A stretch of DNA of 64,000 nt from Calothrix anomala FACHB-343 (GCF_014696435.1 NZ_JACJQG010000034.1:27430-91429), one strand, 5' to 3'; numbered from the stretch's first letter, positions 39,611-50,220 are shown. Notes: generated from the sequence alone by a model not told the origin. Made by a program: numbers and translations.

Positions 39611-42600
39611 ATGAATCGAGACGCGCTGGTAGTCGGGATTAATCAGTATCCTTTTCTCAAAGATACTCCAACAAGCAAAGCCAAACATCTTGTGTCTGCT
39701 GCCAACAACGCCGAAGCGATCGCCCAACGATTAGAAGAATATGGTAATTTTCGCGTGCGGCGGCTACCAGAAGCGCTTCAGGGCGAACAGCGTCAAGTCG
39801 TATCTGAGGGCTTGGTCAAGTCTGATACCTTAGAAGATGCGATCATTCAATTATTTAACCCAGTAGGCGCAAGTATTCCCGAAACAGCCCTGTTATATTT
39901 TATCGGTCATGGTTTACGTAAAAATCGCGGCGGTGTAACTGAAGGGTTTTTGGCTAGCAGTGATGTCGATCCGCGAAAAAATCAGTGGGGTGTTTCCCTG
40001 CGATGGTTGCGCGAACTGTTGCAAAAAAGCCCAGTCAAGCAGCAAATTGTTTGGCTAGATTGCTGCTACAGTGGTGAACTGTTCAATTTTGCCTCTTCAG
40101 ATTTAGGGACATCACTACAAGAACAAACGCGGTTTTTTATGGCTGCATCGCGAGAATTTGAACTAGCTGAGGAAGATATTGATGGTAAGCATGGGGTATT
40201 TTCCAAAGCACTTTGGCAAGGATTAGATCCCAGACAACAGCCAGATGGTTTAGTTAACAATGACAAATTGATTGAGTATATTGCCCAAACCCTGAAGGAT
40301 ACTCCCCAACAGCCGATATGGTATAACCCCAACCAAGAAATTATTCTTACTGGTGAACGGGAAGATGTTCTGATCGATATCCCCGATGGAGTTTGTCCTT
40401 ACAAAGGGTTACGCTTTTTTGAAGTTGCAGATGCTGATTATTTTTATGGGCGAGAACTATTAACTCAAAAGCTAATTCAAAGTATTCAGGTGGGTAAGGG
40501 AAATTTTTTAGCAGTTTTGGGGGTATCGGGGAGTGGTAAATCTTCTGTGTTGCGGGCGGGTTTGATTTACCAATTACAGCGACAGCGTCGATTACCGGGA
40601 ACAGAGGAATGGAAAATTCGGATTTTTACTCCCGGAGAACAACCTTTAGTAAGTTTAGCCACGGCTTTTTTGGATGAGTCAGCCACAGATATTCAGCGTG
40701 CAGAACAGTTGAAAATAGCCGAAGATGCAATAAATGAAGGAGCAACAGGACTAGCAAGATTAATTAAAGCATCGCGATCACCCCGCACTCTACTAATTAT
40801 CGATCAATTTGAAGAGATTTTTACGGTGTGCCAAAACTCAAGCGATCGCCAGCAGTTTATTGTTAGTTTATTAGGGGCGCTGCAACAGACAGCAGATAAA
40901 CTCTGCCTCATATTTGCCATGCGCGATGATTTTTTAGGTAAGTGTGCGGCATATCATGAACTGGCTGATTTAATTGAAAGTAATTTAGTGATGGTAACTC
41001 CCATGTCTGTGGAAGAGTTACAGCGAGCAATTCGCGAACCAGCCGCAAAATTAGGGCGGAAGATTGAGGAGAATTTAATTAATGCTATTCTTCAGGATTT
41101 AGGAATTACAGCAGAACAATCCACACAAGAAGCCGAACCGGGAATGCTGCCTTTGTTGTCATATACTTTAGAGCAGCTTTGGCAAAGACAAACATTAAAT
41201 TGGTTGAAACTAGATAGTTATCATCAATTAGGCGGAGTGCGAAAAACTCTAGAAAATTTGGCAGAACAAACTTACAAAGAATTTTCAGTTGCAGAACAAA
41301 AAATAGCAGATCTGATTTTTATTAATTTGACTCAGTTAGGGGAAGGTACACCAGATACGCGCAAGCAAGTTCCGCAGCGAGATTTGATTTCTCTGGGTAC
41401 ATCTGCACAGTTGGTAGAGCAAGTAATTCTAAAACTAGCAAAAGCCAAGTTAATTGTGACTAGCGAACAACGCCGAGGTGAAGAGAAACTGGCGGTAGTG
41501 GATGTAGCCCATGAAGCCTTGATTCGCCATTGGTTGAGGTTGCAGAATTTACTAGATAATAATCGAGAGGCGATTAGAACTGAGCGCAGAATTCAGGCCG
41601 CAGCCCAGGAGTGGGAAGATAAAGGTAAGCCTGTTGATTACTTGCTGACAGGGTTGAGATTGGCAGAAGCCGAGAAGTTTTTACAACAACACGTTGATAT
41701 TGTACCGCTATCAGGTTTGAGTTTTGAGTTCATTGACGCGAGTCAGCAAGAACGCGATCGCCAACAACAACAAAGCGATCGCCAACGGAAACAGACTGTT
41801 ATTAAACTAGTATTCAGTTTATTAATGACCGCAGGTTTTGCGCTTATGGTCAGTTTTCAATTGTGGCGTGTCTCCGAACAATTACAAGCTGAAAAATTTC
41901 AGAAAACCTTACAAACAAAAATTAGCAGAGTAGTTCCTATACCAGGCACAGAAAATTTTTTAATTAAGAAGATAGCTTTAACCAATAAAATGATTTGGCT
42001 GGCAGTATATAATAACAAAAAACAAGGGTTAGGCTTATGGCAATACAATTTAAAAACTAAAAAACTTTTAAATAAATATTTTATTAGCAGCGAAGTGAGT
42101 TCCATCTGGACAGAAGGAGAAGATATTTGGCTTGGTATCAAAGACAAAGGGATAATGCATGGTATTTATACTAATGATAGAGTAATCTTTCAAATAGTAA
42201 AAACAATTGTCAAGCCAACAACTATTTTCAGCTTAAGCAAGGACAAAAAAGGACACTTGTGGGTAGGAACCAATAATGGAATTTATAGAGAATCTTATGA
42301 AGGATGGCAACATATAACTAATATCCAATCTCTATGTAAAGATTTACCAGACTCTAAATTACATGTAGACAAAATATTAGTATATCCCAACCGCGACATT
42401 GTATGGATAGCAAGTACACAAGGCCTTATCAGTTGGAATTTAAGAAAAAAAATAGATTCAACACAGTGTTATTCTCAAGCACAGCACAAGTCTCTTTCTT
42501 CGACACAAACTGCTGACTTGACTGCTTTAGAATTTGATGAACAGTCACTTTCCCTAGCAATGGGAAGCTTTTACGGAAATATTACCATAATTACTCAGGG

Positions 42601-42877
42601 TATAGATACTCCAAGCACGAAAGACGATATGTTATTTAATTTGCCAAGTTTAGAGACTACGATCAAAGATATAGTTATACTTCAAAAACAGATAATATTA
42701 GCTGCAACTCAACAAAGTGACGTTTATCTACATAATATAACCAGCAAGGATTGGAATAGGATTTCTATAAAAGACGGTAAATTTAACGAAATACATTTTA
42801 TGGTGTTGGGAAAAGATAAACATCTTTGGTTGGGAACTACGCAAGGAGCTTACTATTCTGAAGAGGCTTTACAGTAA
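39611..42877 (+). CDS. Caspase (C14) - STAND NTPase - beta-propeller protein
   Basis: 1088 residues. The caspase-like domain (about 1-235) begins ALVVGINQYPFLKD and has His100 (FIGHG) and the catalytic Cys152 (LDCCYSGE). The STAND NTPase starts at YKGLRFFEVADADYFYGRE, with Walker A GVSGSGKS (304-311) and LLIIDQFEEIF. A membrane helix lies near 735-757 (VIKLVFSLLMTAGFALMVSF). The C-terminal third has regulator-propeller type repeats (LWVGTNNGIY, VWIASTQGLISWN, LWLGTTQGAYY) rather than WD40. It is a probable sensor-triggered suicide protease. A fragment of a close relative lies at 47458. Confidence 0.9.
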   Translation: MNRDALVVGINQYPFLKDTPTSKAKHLVSAANNAEAIAQRLEEYGNFRVRRLPEALQGEQRQVVSEGLVKSDTLEDAIIQLFNPVGASIPETALLYFIGHGLRKNRGGVTEGFLASSDVDPRKNQWGVSLRWLRELLQKSPVKQQIVWLDCCYSGELFNFASSDLGTSLQEQTRFFMAASREFELAEEDIDGKHGVFSKALWQGLDPRQQPDGLVNNDKLIEYIAQTLKDTPQQPIWYNPNQEIILTGEREDVLIDIPDGVCPYKGLRFFEVADADYFYGRELLTQKLIQSIQVGKGNFLAVLGVSGSGKSSVLRAGLIYQLQRQRRLPGTEEWKIRIFTPGEQPLVSLATAFLDESATDIQRAEQLKIAEDAINEGATGLARLIKASRSPRTLLIIDQFEEIFTVCQNSSDRQQFIVSLLGALQQTADKLCLIFAMRDDFLGKCAAYHELADLIESNLVMVTPMSVEELQRAIREPAAKLGRKIEENLINAILQDLGITAEQSTQEAEPGMLPLLSYTLEQLWQRQTLNWLKLDSYHQLGGVRKTLENLAEQTYKEFSVAEQKIADLIFINLTQLGEGTPDTRKQVPQRDLISLGTSAQLVEQVILKLAKAKLIVTSEQRRGEEKLAVVDVAHEALIRHWLRLQNLLDNNREAIRTERRIQAAAQEWEDKGKPVDYLLTGLRLAEAEKFLQQHVDIVPLSGLSFEFIDASQQERDRQQQQSDRQRKQTVIKLVFSLLMTAGFALMVSFQLWRVSEQLQAEKFQKTLQTKISRVVPIPGTENFLIKKIALTNKMIWLAVYNNKKQGLGLWQYNLKTKKLLNKYFISSEVSSIWTEGEDIWLGIKDKGIMHGIYTNDRVIFQIVKTIVKPTTIFSLSKDKKGHLWVGTNNGIYRESYEGWQHITNIQSLCKDLPDSKLHVDKILVYPNRDIVWIASTQGLISWNLRKKIDSTQCYSQAQHKSLSSTQTADLTALEFDEQSLSLAMGSFYGNITIITQGIDTPSTKDDMLFNLPSLETTIKDIVILQKQIILAATQQSDVYLHNITSKDWNRISIKDGKFNEIHFMVLGKDKHLWLGTTQGAYYSEEALQ

Positions 42878-43032
42878 AGAAATAAATCTATGCTGTAAAG
42901 TTAAATTATAGATTTATCATCAATGAATAAATTATTGTAATTTATCAATCGAAAATTTGCTTGCAAGCATATTGTATAATAAATTATATTTGAGCAAGAT
43001 TGTTGAATTTTTAAATTCATATTATAAATTCT

Positions 43033-43524
43033 ATGAATAGAATCTTATTTTCAGGAGCAATTTCACTAATCAGAAGTGAGTTAGGTATAACAGATCTAAA
43101 AGAAAAGGTTGATTATAATAAGGAAAGTGCTAACTTATTTAAAATTAGTCGAAGTCAAGAAAACTTGTTTAATGAAGATTTGCAATATCTTTTATTTGGA
43201 CAAATTGATGAAAAGATAATTCCATACTCTTGGATTCAAGCTAGTTGGAATTATATAGATAAATTTCGTTGTAGCTTTGGTTTTAACCTTGCTGAGGTAC
43301 TATTGTATCCTATGATTACTATTGTTGGTACTCCAGATATACCCGTACCTGTAACTAAAGAACAAGAAAACACTATTAAGAAATCTTTAGAATCTCTACC
43401 CGAATTCACAATTGAGAGATTATGGATAAAATCGCCAGAAGAACTAGCTGTTCTTTTGGATAATCGTGTAATACAGAATGAACGGTTTGAAGGAGGTGAT
43501 GTGGGGCCTCATGCACCTGTTTAG
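43033..43524 (+). CDS. Hypothetical protein
   Basis: 163 residues, ATG at 43033 without a clear ribosome binding site. The sequence is soluble and mixed: SGAISLIRSELGITDLKEK, NEDLQYLLFGQIDEKIIPYSWIQASWNYIDKF, LLYPMITIVGTPDIPVPVTKEQENTIKKSLESLPEF. No motif is recognised. It lies between the caspase-STAND gene (same strand, 155-nt gap) and the convergent membrane-protein gene, so it may belong to either system or neither. Confidence 0.55.
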   Translation: MNRILFSGAISLIRSELGITDLKEKVDYNKESANLFKISRSQENLFNEDLQYLLFGQIDEKIIPYSWIQASWNYIDKFRCSFGFNLAEVLLYPMITIVGTPDIPVPVTKEQENTIKKSLESLPEFTIERLWIKSPEELAVLLDNRVIQNERFEGGDVGPHAPV

Positions 43525-43571
43525 AATGAAGCTTAGTGAAAATTTTCAAGATAATCTGCTAATATATACTC

Positions 43572-45212
43572 TTACTTTTCGTCCGTTAAACTACTCAAAC
43601 TCCGGCTAGCAACATCTGCACTCAATCCCCAAAGTATCAATTCTAAATAATCAGAAAAGGGGTTAGCACCAAAAGTTAACCCCTTTTCTACATATAAAGC
43701 GCGGATTCCTACTAACGATAATCCTATTAATAAAGTTAAAGATAATAGCGGTCGCACCACCCACAATGTTGCTTCTGCTCGCAATTCATTAGATACTCCT
43801 GCTGTCACTATCAAAAGTCGTCGCCACCATGCAAACTTAGCTGCGGGAATTTTCTGCACCTTTGTAGCACTTTCAGCAGAATTCTTAGCTATCGCTGCTT
43901 CATTTGCAGCTGCTGTTAAAGTAGGATCGGGTTGTTGGTTTGCTCCCATCATAACTTGACTGAGTTTGATCAGACTATTCTTTATTTGTTCTAAAAGTTC
44001 TTGAGCTTGATCGTCTTTCTCAAATTTAATCGACTTGCGAGCCTCATTAATTTTGGCTAATATTCCATTCTCACCACCGACATCAGGGTCTTGTTCCATA
44101 CCTGCTAACTGCTGTTCGATTTTTCTGAGGCTATCTAAGCAGTTCTTTCGTTCTTTAATTTTAACTAAATCTGCATTCGCGGTTTCTAAATCCATTTGCT
44201 TAACAGAACTGCGGACTTTTGTAACCATTGGATTGAGAATTTCTTGGTCTTTTTGGTCAGCCTGATTAATTGTGTTTTCTACTTTGTAGACTTCCGCCAA
44301 AGCATCGGATTGGGGAATGCCTTTTTCTTGCATATACTTAAACAACCGACCTAAAATAATACCCAGGATTAAAATTAAAATTGGCATAGCTGGGCCAGTT
44401 CGCATACTTAAATCTATGGGAATTGATAGTCTTCCTTCTCGACCTTCCATTGTTAAGTAAACTGCGCCAGTATATCTATCGGGGGGAATTTGCGATCGCA
44501 CCCACTTCAAAGGCACACTAATAATTTTATTAGCAGCTAAAGTTTGGGGACTTGGGGGTGCTTCTACTTCAGCGTTAGTAATTTGATAGTTAGTTTGTCT
44601 TCCTTGTAAAATTACTTCAGCACTGGTGAGGGATATAGTTGCCTGATTAGGGTTATCTAAATAAATTAGCCGTTGTTGTTGAAATGCGCTGTCTGGAAGC
44701 AACAGATGCGCTAAACCACAATCCCAACTGCATCGGACTAATTGCAATTGCACTTGTTCGGAATCTTTGACAGGTACTAAGGCGGGTCTAGCTTTGGCTT
44801 TTACTGTGACAGGAACTATTAACGCCTCAGACCGCTTTTGACTGGGTAACAGTATTTCAATTTGTCCTTGATAAGTTCCTGGTAGTTTGACACCATTAAC
44901 TTTCACTTGAAAATCTTTTGGTAAACCTGCTTCTAGCTTGCGTTCCCCAATTAACTCTACCTGCTGGCGACCAATGATTTCATCGCCTTCAGTTCGCTTT
45001 AAGTCTGAGGGGAGCAATGTCCAATTGGTGATATTTTCGCCAGAGGCTGTTAAGCGAATGTTGCTAATTAAAGCATTTTCTTCCCCCAGCCAACCTTTAA
45101 TTTCTAAAGGCTTGTCTAAAGCATCAACTTCTATTTTGCGATTAGTTTGAGCCACAGCCGGTGCAGGACAAATGAGTAAAATCAACAGTGCAGCAGTAAT
45201 CCAGCGTTTCAT
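43572..45212 (-). CDS. Membrane protein with extracytoplasmic beta domains, partner of the CHAT protein
   Basis: 546 residues. It has a signal peptide (ITAALLILLICPAPAVAQ), then about 270 residues rich in beta strands like two Ig-type domains (LEIKGWLGEENALISNIRLTASGENITNWTLLP; YTGAVYLTMEGREGRLSIPIDL), a membrane helix (MPILILILGIILGRLF), a cytoplasmic helical region of about 180 residues, a further membrane helix (LLSLTLLIGLSLVGIRALYV) and a short end with a hydrophobic segment. No family is recognised. It starts 15 nt after the CHAT gene on the same strand, so the two are an operon; it may sense envelope signals for the CHAT protease. Confidence 0.75.
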   Translation of the reverse strand: MKRWITAALLILLICPAPAVAQTNRKIEVDALDKPLEIKGWLGEENALISNIRLTASGENITNWTLLPSDLKRTEGDEIIGRQQVELIGERKLEAGLPKDFQVKVNGVKLPGTYQGQIEILLPSQKRSEALIVPVTVKAKARPALVPVKDSEQVQLQLVRCSWDCGLAHLLLPDSAFQQQRLIYLDNPNQATISLTSAEVILQGRQTNYQITNAEVEAPPSPQTLAANKIISVPLKWVRSQIPPDRYTGAVYLTMEGREGRLSIPIDLSMRTGPAMPILILILGIILGRLFKYMQEKGIPQSDALAEVYKVENTINQADQKDQEILNPMVTKVRSSVKQMDLETANADLVKIKERKNCLDSLRKIEQQLAGMEQDPDVGGENGILAKINEARKSIKFEKDDQAQELLEQIKNSLIKLSQVMMGANQQPDPTLTAAANEAAIAKNSAESATKVQKIPAAKFAWWRRLLIVTAGVSNELRAEATLWVVRPLLSLTLLIGLSLVGIRALYVEKGLTFGANPFSDYLELILWGLSADVASRSLSSLTDEK

Positions 45213-45227
45213 GATTGGGTGAAGCAG

Positions 45228-47411
45228 TTAATTATGGGTAATTGCACGAGCTAAGGCAATCTCGTAAGGAGCATACAATGAATACAATAAACCCAAAGGA
45301 TTGAAGTTCTGCTGAAGCATTTCTCGACGTACCGCCAGCATGGCTTTTCCTAAAGGTTCGCCACGAAATACCCGCTTCAGTAAGGTAAAGGCGTAAAGTT
45401 CTGCAAATAATTCTGGTACGGGACATTCTGTACCAATTACACCACTAGCACCAGCTGCACGAAAGTCATCAATTAAGCTAATGTAACTTTCTGGGCTATA
45501 ATCCCCAGTAGCGCAACCGTTGAGTAAAACTAAAGGGCGATGCTGCCAGTTGACTCCACAGGCTTCGATAAAATTACTATAGATTTTGTCATCGCTCAGT
45601 TGTAAGTAAGGTAAATTTTCGATTTCATCTATACCGCCGTGACAATAAAAATAGACAATATCTAAATGAGAACTGTAGCTTGTCCAAATATTTTCCAGTT
45701 CGATGATTTCTTGAGCTATCAGCATTTCCACTGAACCGAGTTGTTTTATTTTAGGCAAGTGGTTTTGCCAAAAGCGAAAATCTCGCCAGACGTTGAAATT
45801 AATATACAAAGGTTGATTATTAGCAATTTGCCAGACTAGGCTAGGTGTTTGCAAACCTTCGTTACTTGTCCAAGCTGGAAGTTGCTCGATCGCGTAGCGG
45901 TAGCCCCAAAAAGCATGGGGACAAACAACTTTATAATTATCTTTCAAAGGGCAACCAGTACAGTCTACGTCACGATGGGGAAATTCTTCGCATACGTGAA
46001 GTTGCTTGACTGGAGGCATGATTTTGCGTTCATATAGTAACCCCCAAGGAATTGTCGCCTTTCCCAATCCTAAAATTGGGTTAATTGGGTTAATTTGAAT
46101 AACGCTATCAGGTTTTAAGGCGGCGCGTAATTTTTCCCCTTGATCATCACCTAAAGTTAGGCTTTTATTCTCAGGGATAAGTAAGCGATATAGATATCTT
46201 CCTGCATCAGCTAACTGCGGTAGCCAAGCATTCAACAGCGTCATGTCACCTTGGGTTTTAAATTGATAACCCTCTTTTGTCGCCGCCATTGAGTGCAATT
46301 TTTGCCGCACTCTGGCGATCGCATTTCCTAATCCAGATTGTAAATTTGTACTATAAGATACTAATTCTTGATTGCCCTGTGTTCTGTCCAGAAAGCGCAG
46401 ATCAGTGCTACCATCTCGTGTATCAACTTGTACATCTACAGTTAAGAATCGCTCAGGAAGCAGTGCTAGCTTGTCATGAGTCAGCAAGTCAGTGGTAGTA
46501 AAGGTAATGGTAGCAGTTTGAGGTGGGCGCAGTGACTCCGGAATTGCTGTACCTGCTACGGGGATGATGAGGACTGCAAGTTGCTTTGACTCGAGCAGAT
46601 ATCCGCGATATAACAAGTCCACCTGAATGTAGCCCCGACTTTCAAATAAGTTAGGTTTAACGGTGAACTGGACAATATCCGATGCACCGATGCGGGGTAG
46701 GGTTAGCTTTTTGACTGTTGTATCAATGTTAAAGTCCTTAGAAGCCACCGCTAAATCTAGAGGTAGGGATTCCGAGTCATTCCACACCTGAGCCAAGGCT
46801 TGATCTGGAAATGGAGTCGGCTCACTCTCTATTCCTTTTCGTTCTGGGCTGATGTCTACAAGCAATAAATAAGTCTGTCCGTGAATTAAGGGTTCGCTGG
46901 GTGGAACTGTTGTGCGCTCATCAGGATTAGCAAAGTAAGTATTAAAGTAACGATAGTTTTCTACATAGTCGGAGATTTCTTGTATAAAAGGTAGCTGCTT
47001 AACAGTGTGGTCTTGGTTGGAAAGACGCAGGATGGAACTGGTAAGGCTAATTACCGGATTTGGTTGATTGTTGGGTTCACCTTTGATTTGACCGTCAAAG
47101 GTGGTAATTTCTTTTGTCTCTCCGAATAGTTCTTTCTCTAAGTAAGCTAGGCTTGGTAACAATTCTCTAGGGATTCGACCGTCTAAAGCGTCTAATTTGA
47201 CTTTTCCTGCTTCAAAAAGCTGATGTAAAGTAGAATTTGCCTGAATTATAGTAATTAATTCTGGTTCAATAAACTCCCAGTAATCAGGATCGAGAGCTAG
47301 TTGCTGTCCTACATCCTGCAGAAGTGCTTGTTCATCTTCGCTCAAAGGAATTTCCAGTTTTTTCAGCGCCAGTAACAGAGCTAGTAGAGTTTTGGTAACG
47401 GAAGAATTCAT
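45228..47411 (-). CDS. CHAT-domain protease with long N-terminal region
   Basis: ATG at 47411; the frame stays open further upstream, but that stretch runs across a gene fragment on the other strand. The 727-residue protein has a helical start (ALLLALKKLEIPLSEDEQALLQDVGQQL), a beta-rich central section with VPPSEPLIHGQTYLLLVDISPE, and a C-terminal CHAT domain with His591 (FYCHGG) and Cys633 (LNGCATG), followed by VIGTECPVPELFAELYAFTLLKRVFRGEPLGKAML. A cluster CEEFPHRDVDCTGCPLK-C (about 510-530) may bind metal. There is no NTPase in the chain, so it may be controlled by another protein, such as its membrane partner. Confidence 0.85.
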   Translation of the reverse strand: MNSSVTKTLLALLLALKKLEIPLSEDEQALLQDVGQQLALDPDYWEFIEPELITIIQANSTLHQLFEAGKVKLDALDGRIPRELLPSLAYLEKELFGETKEITTFDGQIKGEPNNQPNPVISLTSSILRLSNQDHTVKQLPFIQEISDYVENYRYFNTYFANPDERTTVPPSEPLIHGQTYLLLVDISPERKGIESEPTPFPDQALAQVWNDSESLPLDLAVASKDFNIDTTVKKLTLPRIGASDIVQFTVKPNLFESRGYIQVDLLYRGYLLESKQLAVLIIPVAGTAIPESLRPPQTATITFTTTDLLTHDKLALLPERFLTVDVQVDTRDGSTDLRFLDRTQGNQELVSYSTNLQSGLGNAIARVRQKLHSMAATKEGYQFKTQGDMTLLNAWLPQLADAGRYLYRLLIPENKSLTLGDDQGEKLRAALKPDSVIQINPINPILGLGKATIPWGLLYERKIMPPVKQLHVCEEFPHRDVDCTGCPLKDNYKVVCPHAFWGYRYAIEQLPAWTSNEGLQTPSLVWQIANNQPLYINFNVWRDFRFWQNHLPKIKQLGSVEMLIAQEIIELENIWTSYSSHLDIVYFYCHGGIDEIENLPYLQLSDDKIYSNFIEACGVNWQHRPLVLLNGCATGDYSPESYISLIDDFRAAGASGVIGTECPVPELFAELYAFTLLKRVFRGEPLGKAMLAVRREMLQQNFNPLGLLYSLYAPYEIALARAITHN

Positions 47412-47457
47412 TGAAGTAGGTTGCTTGTAATACTTTATACGGTTAAAATTCTTAGCT

Positions 47458-47640
47458 ATGAGAAGAGAAGCACTTATAGTTGGTATCAACCAATATCCTT
47501 TTTTAAAGGATACACCGACAAGTGAAGCCAAGCATCTGACTACCCCAGCAACGGATGCGGAAGCGATCGCGCTCACAACCATACAACCATCAGTATTTTC
47601 TACAGTATACTTAAGCGTGTCACCTATAAAGTTGACATAA
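47458..47640 (+). pseudogene. Caspase (C14) gene fragment
   Basis: It encodes REALIVGINQYPFLKDTPTSEAKHLTTPATDAEAIAL, nearly the same as the first 40 residues of the caspase-STAND protein at 39611, then unrelated residues to a stop. The His and Cys residues are missing. It is the 5' remnant of a second caspase gene, left between the divergent CHAT and EAD-NACHT genes. Confidence 0.85.
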
Positions 47641-47656
47641 ATTAAAGGTTGAGTCG

Positions 47657-50047
47657 ATGGTGGAATTAGACCCCAGCACTATCAATAAATTTGTAGAAAT
47701 CCTCAGACCATTTGTAGAGTCTGAGAAACAACGCCAATCTTTCCTAATCGCCGCCCTGGGTAACGATGCACCTGCGTTGCAACACATTAGTTGGGGTGGT
47801 TCTGTAGCAACTTTTATACCCCATATGTTGAGTAAGCTAGCAGATTTTGCTGGTAGAGAAGCACTTTGCGCGGTATTGGAATATGCGCGATCGCAAATGA
47901 GTGTCCATGAAAATGTTCAGCAACGTATTGATAAACTTATTCATCAACTTAATTTACCAGCTTCTACAACCAACGATGTTGATGGGCTTGTGCAAAAAGT
48001 AAGGAAAGGTCTATATGATAAAATCCCAAACTTGCATGGAACCATACAATTATTAGATATCGCCCATCCAGTAGAAATTGACCGTCTTTATGTTGATGTC
48101 AATATTCTTGAGGAACCCTGTAGCTACTCTCGTTTAGAAATTGGTGAGTTGTTACGGGGTCGTGACCAAAGAGAAGATTTTAATCGTTTTGGTTTATCCA
48201 AAGTGCGCGAGCGAGTCACGGGACTTCAAGCGGTAAAGAAATACGCAAAATTAATGATATTAGGAAAACCGGGATCGGGAAAAACTACCTTTTTGCAGCA
48301 CGTTGCTATTGAATGTAATCAAGGCTATTTACTAGCTAACCACATACCAATTTTAATTCTGCTTAGAGATTTTGTCAGACAAGCTAAAAAAGTCAGTAAT
48401 TTTAGTTTAGACTTTCATATAATTTCCTACTTGCAGGAAGTTGCTTCTCAACAAGAAGTGATAACACTACTTTCAGCAGGTAAGTTTTTATTGCTACTGG
48501 ATGGACTTGACGAAGTTCCGGCAGAAAACATTGATGAAGTAGTAGATGAGATTGAGTCTCTTCTAAAAAAATACGAACAAAACAACTTTATTATTACCTG
48601 TCGAGTTCAAGCGCAAAAATACAGATTAAATCCTTTTAGCTATGTTGAAGTTGCTGATTTTAATTCAGAACAGATAGTAAATTTTATTCACAAATGGTTT
48701 GCGGCTAATTCTCGGAATGGATTACAAGAGGCTGAAACAAAATCATCAAGGTTGATAGAGCTATTTAACTCGCCAGAAAATCTAAAAATTAAAGAATTAG
48801 CAGTTACTCCAATTTTGCTAAGTTTAACTTGTAGAGTATTTGATGACAAAGGTAAATTTTACTCGAAACAATCTGAACTTTATGAACAAGGATTAGCAAT
48901 ACTACTTTCAAAGTGGGATAATTCAAGGAGAATTAAGCGTTATTCAGTCTACAAGAATCTATCTATTGAACAGAAGCGGAAACTCCTAAGTTATTTAGCT
49001 GTTCGTAAATTCAAACAAGAGCAATATATGTTGTTTGAACAAGATGAAATTCTGAGTTACATAGCTGAGTATCTTAATATTTCTCTAGAAGATAGTCAAA
49101 CAGTACTTGAGTCAATAGAAGCACAGCATGGTTTAATAGTAGAACGGGCACAGAGAATTTACTCTTTTTCTCACTTAACATTTCAAGAATATTTTGCAGC
49201 CAAGTGGTTTTGCGATCAACCTGACTGGCAAATCTTAGTCAAACATATCTCTGAATTACGTTATAGAGAAGTTTTTATTCTCGCAACTGAGATATCTATT
49301 AATCGTGAGCAATTACTGGAATTAATGAAGCAAGAAATTGATAACAATTTAGGTGCAGATAAATACATTCAAACTTTTCTTGACCGCGTTAACGAAAAAG
49401 CTAAGTCTGTTAATGTACCATATCATTATACAAAAGTTAGAGCTTTTTATTTTGAGATCAATCGGAATAATATACTTGATATTAAACTAACTTTAAATAT
49501 TTTACCAAACCAAAATTTTGATTTTGATATTAATTCATTAATGAATCTTGAATATGCGTTTGATTGTATGCTAGATTATGAACTTTCTTTGCTTCTATAC
49601 AATGCCTACTGGATAGTTGCTACTCCACCATATCAAAACTTTTATGACTACTTGGAGGGCAATAAATTATTTCTTCAAGTATATGAAACACTAACTAATT
49701 ATCCATTAGAAGATAATTTTAAAAGAGACCTAGAAAACATTAAAAGTTTACTACCAGAATTTTCTGTCAAAAGTAGTGAAATATTTATAAATTGGGCAGT
49801 AAAAGAAGGTCAAGCCTGGGCTGATAAGCTTAGAGCATTGATAGTCAATTACCGTAATATTAGACATAATCTAAACTTTTTTTCTGAGGATCATTGGCGA
49901 TTACTAGACCACTACTATAATGCAAATCAGTTACTGGTTATATGCCTCAATAGCAGTAGTGAAGTATCTCATGAAGTCAAAAAGCAAATTGTGGATACAT
50001 TACTGTTACCCATCACCGAAATCGAAAAGCGCAAACGTGAAAAATGA
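47657..50047 (+). CDS. EAD - NACHT NTPase
   Basis: 796 residues. Residues 1-97 are an effector-associated domain (LRPFVESEKQRQSFLIAALGNDAP...FIPHMLSKLADF) homologous to the starts of the proteins at 51288 and 52695. The NACHT NTPase follows, with Walker A GKPGSGKTT (203-211), Walker B LLLLDGLDEVP (near 282), FIITCRVQ and the winged-helix end FSHLTFQEYFAA. The last 250 residues are helical, without repeats I can name. In described systems, death-like EADs bring proteins together by homotypic contact; this one is a probable switch or scaffold of the island. Confidence 0.85.
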   Translation: MVELDPSTINKFVEILRPFVESEKQRQSFLIAALGNDAPALQHISWGGSVATFIPHMLSKLADFAGREALCAVLEYARSQMSVHENVQQRIDKLIHQLNLPASTTNDVDGLVQKVRKGLYDKIPNLHGTIQLLDIAHPVEIDRLYVDVNILEEPCSYSRLEIGELLRGRDQREDFNRFGLSKVRERVTGLQAVKKYAKLMILGKPGSGKTTFLQHVAIECNQGYLLANHIPILILLRDFVRQAKKVSNFSLDFHIISYLQEVASQQEVITLLSAGKFLLLLDGLDEVPAENIDEVVDEIESLLKKYEQNNFIITCRVQAQKYRLNPFSYVEVADFNSEQIVNFIHKWFAANSRNGLQEAETKSSRLIELFNSPENLKIKELAVTPILLSLTCRVFDDKGKFYSKQSELYEQGLAILLSKWDNSRRIKRYSVYKNLSIEQKRKLLSYLAVRKFKQEQYMLFEQDEILSYIAEYLNISLEDSQTVLESIEAQHGLIVERAQRIYSFSHLTFQEYFAAKWFCDQPDWQILVKHISELRYREVFILATEISINREQLLELMKQEIDNNLGADKYIQTFLDRVNEKAKSVNVPYHYTKVRAFYFEINRNNILDIKLTLNILPNQNFDFDINSLMNLEYAFDCMLDYELSLLLYNAYWIVATPPYQNFYDYLEGNKLFLQVYETLTNYPLEDNFKRDLENIKSLLPEFSVKSSEIFINWAVKEGQAWADKLRALIVNYRNIRHNLNFFSEDHWRLLDHYYNANQLLVICLNSSSEVSHEVKKQIVDTLLLPITEIEKRKREK

Positions 50048-50220
50048 ACTTTACTAATCATCTTATACCTGAATTGCTGGATGTAGATTTGCACTCGTCA
50101 ACAATCGACGTAGATTAACAACACCATACCATTCAAACGAAAGGTTCAACCGTTGCTCGTCCATAAAATTTTTGCTCTAAACTAAAAGGTTATTAGCTCG
50201 TTTCATAGGATACAGTAACA

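Noticed and set aside
47412-47582. Longer start for the CHAT protein
   Set aside because: It would run antisense over the caspase remnant; the ATG at 47411 begins a normal helical N-terminus.
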